Shown here: piece after piece, positions 7,762 through 9,961 of the stretch
Position numbering within the stretch: the stretch's first letter is position 1
Layout of the letters: the number at the start of each line of letters is the position of its first letter
NCBI GenBank assembly: GCA_016781725.1
Contig: JADDPU010000292.1
Location: forward strand, 1-9,961
Direction: 5' to 3'
DNA length: 9,961 bases
Origin: Rubrobacter sp.
GTDB taxonomy: Bacteria > Actinomycetota > Rubrobacteria > Rubrobacterales > Rubrobacteraceae
Made by a program: the position numbers and the translations under genes
The notes under the pieces: generated by a model
What the model saw: only the letters and a program-made list of their open reading frames with translations
Databases searched by the model: none
Told to the model about the DNA's origin: nothing

Positions 7762-9961
7762 GGGGGGCTGGCGCGCCCCCCGGAAGACCTTTGCGGGTGC
7801 TGCTCGTCGAGGACTCCGAGAACGACGCGATGCTCTTGCTGCGCGAGCTTAGGCGCGGGGGCTACGTCCCGCTCTTCGAGAGGGTCTACACGCCCGAGGA
7901 GATGGAGCGGGCGCTGGCCGGGGCCAAGGAGCGGGGCGAGGCGTTCGAGGTGGTCATCTCCGACTACTACATGCCGCGCTTCAGGGCCCCCGACGCCTTA
8001 ACGCTCCTGCGCCGGCTCGGCTACGACGCGCCCTTCATAGTCGTGTCGGGCAAGATCGGGGAGGACGCGGCGGTCGGGATCATGAAGGCCGGTGCCGACG
8101 ACTACCTGACCAAGGAGAACATGAGCCGGCTGTGCCCCGCGATCGAGCGCGAGCTCAGGGAGGCGGAAGCCCGCAGGGAGCGCCAGAGGACCGAGGCGGC
8201 GCTGGCCCGCAGCGAGAACCGCTTCAGGAAGCTCGTGGAGCAGGCCGCCGACGCCATGTTCGTCCACGACCTGGAAGGGAACCTCGTGGACATAAACCGG
8301 CGGGCGGGCGAGAGCCTCGGGTACGCGGAAGAAGAGCTCCTCTCGATGTCCATCACGGAGGTCGAGCTCGATCATACCCCCGAGGCTCTTCACGCTCTTT
8401 GGGCCGAGATCGCCTCAGGCCAGCCCCGCACGCTCGAGGGGACCCACCGCCGCAAGGACGGCACGACCTTCCCGGTCGAGGTCCGCGTCGGCGTGCTGGA
8501 GGCGGAGGAAGGCCGGCACCCGCTGATGCTCTCCCTGGCCCGCGACGTCACCGGGCGCAAAGAGGCTGAGAGGAAGCTCGAGGAGACAGAGGTCCGTTAC
8601 AGGACCCTAGTCGAGCAGATCCCGGCCGTAACCTACATGAAGGACCCCGACTCCAAGCACGTCAGGTACGTAAGCCCGCAGATAGAGGACGTGCTCGGTT
8701 ACCCGCCGGACAGGGAGATCCTAGACCAGGATCACTGGTTGAACATCATGCACCCAGACGATCGGGCGCGGGCCATCGAGGAGGACCGGCGCACGGACGA
8801 GACCGGCGAACCTTTCAAGATGGAGTACCGGCAATTCGCCGCGGACGGACGGATGGTCTGGATCCGCGACGAGGCCGTGCTCGTGCGCGACGAGGGAGGC
8901 AAGCCCCTCTTCTGGCAGGGCGTCAAGTACGACATTACGGAGCAGAAGAGGGCCGAGGAGGAGCTCAGGGAGAGCGAGGGACGCCTGCAAGCCATCCTCG
9001 ATAATACGCCGTCAGTGGTCTACGTAAAGGACACGGAGGGACGGTTCGCGCTCGTGAACCGCCGGTTCGAGGAGGTCTTCCGCCTCCCGAAGGAGAAGGT
9101 TTTGGGTAAGACCGACCACGATCTTTTCCCGAGGGAGGCGGCCGACGAGTTCCAGGACACCGACGAGGAGGTTCTACGCTCCGGCATCGCGGTAGAGAGG
9201 GAGGAGGAGGTCCCGCAAGAAGGAGCCGGGGTGCGCACCTATCTCTCGGTCAAGTTCCCCCTCAAGGGCCCTGACGGCGTACCCTACGCCATCTGCGGCA
9301 TCTCGACCGACATAACGGAGCGCAAGAAGGCCGAGGCGGCCCTGCGCGGGGCCGAGGCCCGTTACAGGACCCTCGTCGAGCAGCTGCCGGCGGTGACCTA
9401 CGTGCAGGAGATAGAGGGCAACACCCTGGCCTACGTGAGCCCGCAGATAGAGGACGTTTTGGGCTACGGGCCTCAGGAGTACCTGGCCGATCCTACCCTG
9501 CGCTCCGAGTCCATCCACCCCGAGGACCAGGGGGCGGTGCTCGAGGAGGATCGGCGCACGGACGAGACCGGCGAGCCGTACGCGACGGAGCACCGCAGGC
9601 TCACCAAGGACGGCCGCACCGTGTGGGTGCGCGACGAGGCCGTCCTGATCCGGGGCGAGGGGGGCGAACCCCTCTTCTGGCAGGGCATCATGATGGACAT
9701 AACGGAGCGCAAGAGGTCCGAGGAGGCGCTAAGGGAGGCCGAGAACCGCTACAGGACGCTGGTCGAGCAGATCCCGGCGGTCGTCTATGTCGACTCGGTC
9801 GACGAGGAAGGCTCCACCACCTACATCAGCCCGCAGATCGAGGGCCTGCTGGGTTACTCCCCCCGGGACTACATCTCCAACCCCGGGCACTGGAAGACCC
9901 TCATCCACCCCGAAGACCACGAGCGCGTGCTCTTGGAGCACGAGCAGGCCACCGCGACCGG
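7758..9961 (+). CDS. Receiver domain protein with at least five PAS domains (runs off window end)
   Basis: The frame stays open for 734 codons to the end of the window. Residues about 12-130 are a response-regulator receiver: acidic pair E18-D19, phosphoacceptor D69 in ISDYYMP, S97 in VVSG and K119 in YLTKEN. A helical linker is followed by PAS1 (about 153-270), PAS2 (280-400), PAS3 (409-525), PAS4 (535-655) and a partial PAS5 (from 664). PAS1-4 each end in a PAC-like D-[IV]-T-x-x-[KR]-x-[AS]-E linker. PAS2, 4 and 5 resemble the PAS_3 type, while PAS3 is of the PAS_4 type with KDTEGRFALVNRRFEEVF and GKTDHDLFP. The GTG start overlaps the kinase stop by 4 bases, and GTGGGG lies about 5 bases upstream; an in-frame TTG at codon 12 is an alternative. 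No output domain is visible; relatives of this layout often end in GGDEF, GGDEF-EAL or a histidine kinase, so a role in cyclic-di-GMP turnover or relay is only a guess. Confidence 0.9.
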   Translation, partial: MRGAGAPPGRPLRVLLVEDSENDAMLLLRELRRGGYVPLFERVYTPEEMERALAGAKERGEAFEVVISDYYMPRFRAPDALTLLRRLGYDAPFIVVSGKIGEDAAVGIMKAGADDYLTKENMSRLCPAIERELREAEARRERQRTEAALARSENRFRKLVEQAADAMFVHDLEGNLVDINRRAGESLGYAEEELLSMSITEVELDHTPEALHALWAEIASGQPRTLEGTHRRKDGTTFPVEVRVGVLEAEEGRHPLMLSLARDVTGRKEAERKLEETEVRYRTLVEQIPAVTYMKDPDSKHVRYVSPQIEDVLGYPPDREILDQDHWLNIMHPDDRARAIEEDRRTDETGEPFKMEYRQFAADGRMVWIRDEAVLVRDEGGKPLFWQGVKYDITEQKRAEEELRESEGRLQAILDNTPSVVYVKDTEGRFALVNRRFEEVFRLPKEKVLGKTDHDLFPREAADEFQDTDEEVLRSGIAVEREEEVPQEGAGVRTYLSVKFPLKGPDGVPYAICGISTDITERKKAEAALRGAEARYRTLVEQLPAVTYVQEIEGNTLAYVSPQIEDVLGYGPQEYLADPTLRSESIHPEDQGAVLEEDRRTDETGEPYATEHRRLTKDGRTVWVRDEAVLIRGEGGEPLFWQGIMMDITERKRSEEALREAENRYRTLVEQIPAVVYVDSVDEEGSTTYISPQIEGLLGYSPRDYISNPGHWKTLIHPEDHERVLLEHEQATAT
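8595..9961 (+). repeat. Internal duplication of PAS modules within the receiver-PAS gene
   Basis: The PAS2 coding segment starting at 8595 recurs as PAS4 at 9360, exactly 765 bases (255 codons) later, and again as PAS5 at 9747, 387 bases (129 codons) further on. Shared blocks between PAS2 and PAS4 are RYRTLVEQ-x-PAVTY, YVSPQIEDVLGY, EEDRRTDETGEP, RDEAVL and PLFWQG. The match extends to DNA: CGGCGCACGGACGAGACC occurs at both 8787 and 9552. The intervening PAS3 is of another type, so the unit that duplicated may be PAS2 alone or the PAS2-PAS3 pair. Confidence 0.8.

Overview
The window looks like chromosomal DNA from a high-GC Gram-positive bacterium, most likely a deep-branching actinobacterium of the Rubrobacter type. 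The pointers are high GC, frequent AGG (Arg) and ATA (Ile) codons inside otherwise GC-rich genes, GTG and TTG starts, a PRC-barrel/BON stress protein, a double-GNAT acetyltransferase resembling mycothiol synthase, and a CHASE kinase beside a REC/multi-PAS protein. This placement is inferred from gene style; no rRNA or other marker gene is present.

Layout. (1) Bases 1-1109, minus strand: the start of a secreted trypsin-like serine protease (its C-terminus lies beyond base 1), preceded by a PRC-barrel plus BON-domain protein. (2) Bases 1110-1297: a divergent control region with back-to-back candidate promoters and a triple TTTGA repeat with a 14-bp period that runs into the clp ribosome binding site. 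(3) Bases 1298-3973, plus: a large ClpC/ClpE-type AAA+ unfoldase carrying an N-terminal four-cysteine zinc finger, a Clp_N double repeat, two ATPase modules and a UVR motif, closed by a hairpin terminator. (4) Bases 4047-5018, plus: a two-domain GNAT acetyltransferase, probably translated from a leaderless mRNA and closed by its own terminator. (5) Bases 5088-5919: a low-information stretch holding the C-terminal stump of an AlkA-type DNA glycosylase and about 475 bases with no gene I can support. (6) Bases 5920-9961, plus: a two-gene signalling operon, a membrane CHASE-domain histidine kinase overlapping by 4 bases (GTGA) a receiver protein with at least five PAS domains that runs off the window.

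How the genes work together. The left half is envelope and protein quality control: a secreted protease, a putative stress protein, and the Clp unfoldase that would feed ClpP. The PRC-BON and clp genes share one intergenic region and may be co-controlled. The right half is a sensory phosphorelay: the kinase would sense an extracytoplasmic ligand through CHASE and pass phosphate to the receiver domain of the next gene, whose output module lies outside the window. That second protein contains an internal duplication of its PAS modules. I see no CRISPR array, tRNA, rRNA, insertion sequence or prophage gene. The most notable points are the domain make-up of the Clp protein, its repeat-bearing leader, the degraded glycosylase and the amplified PAS array.
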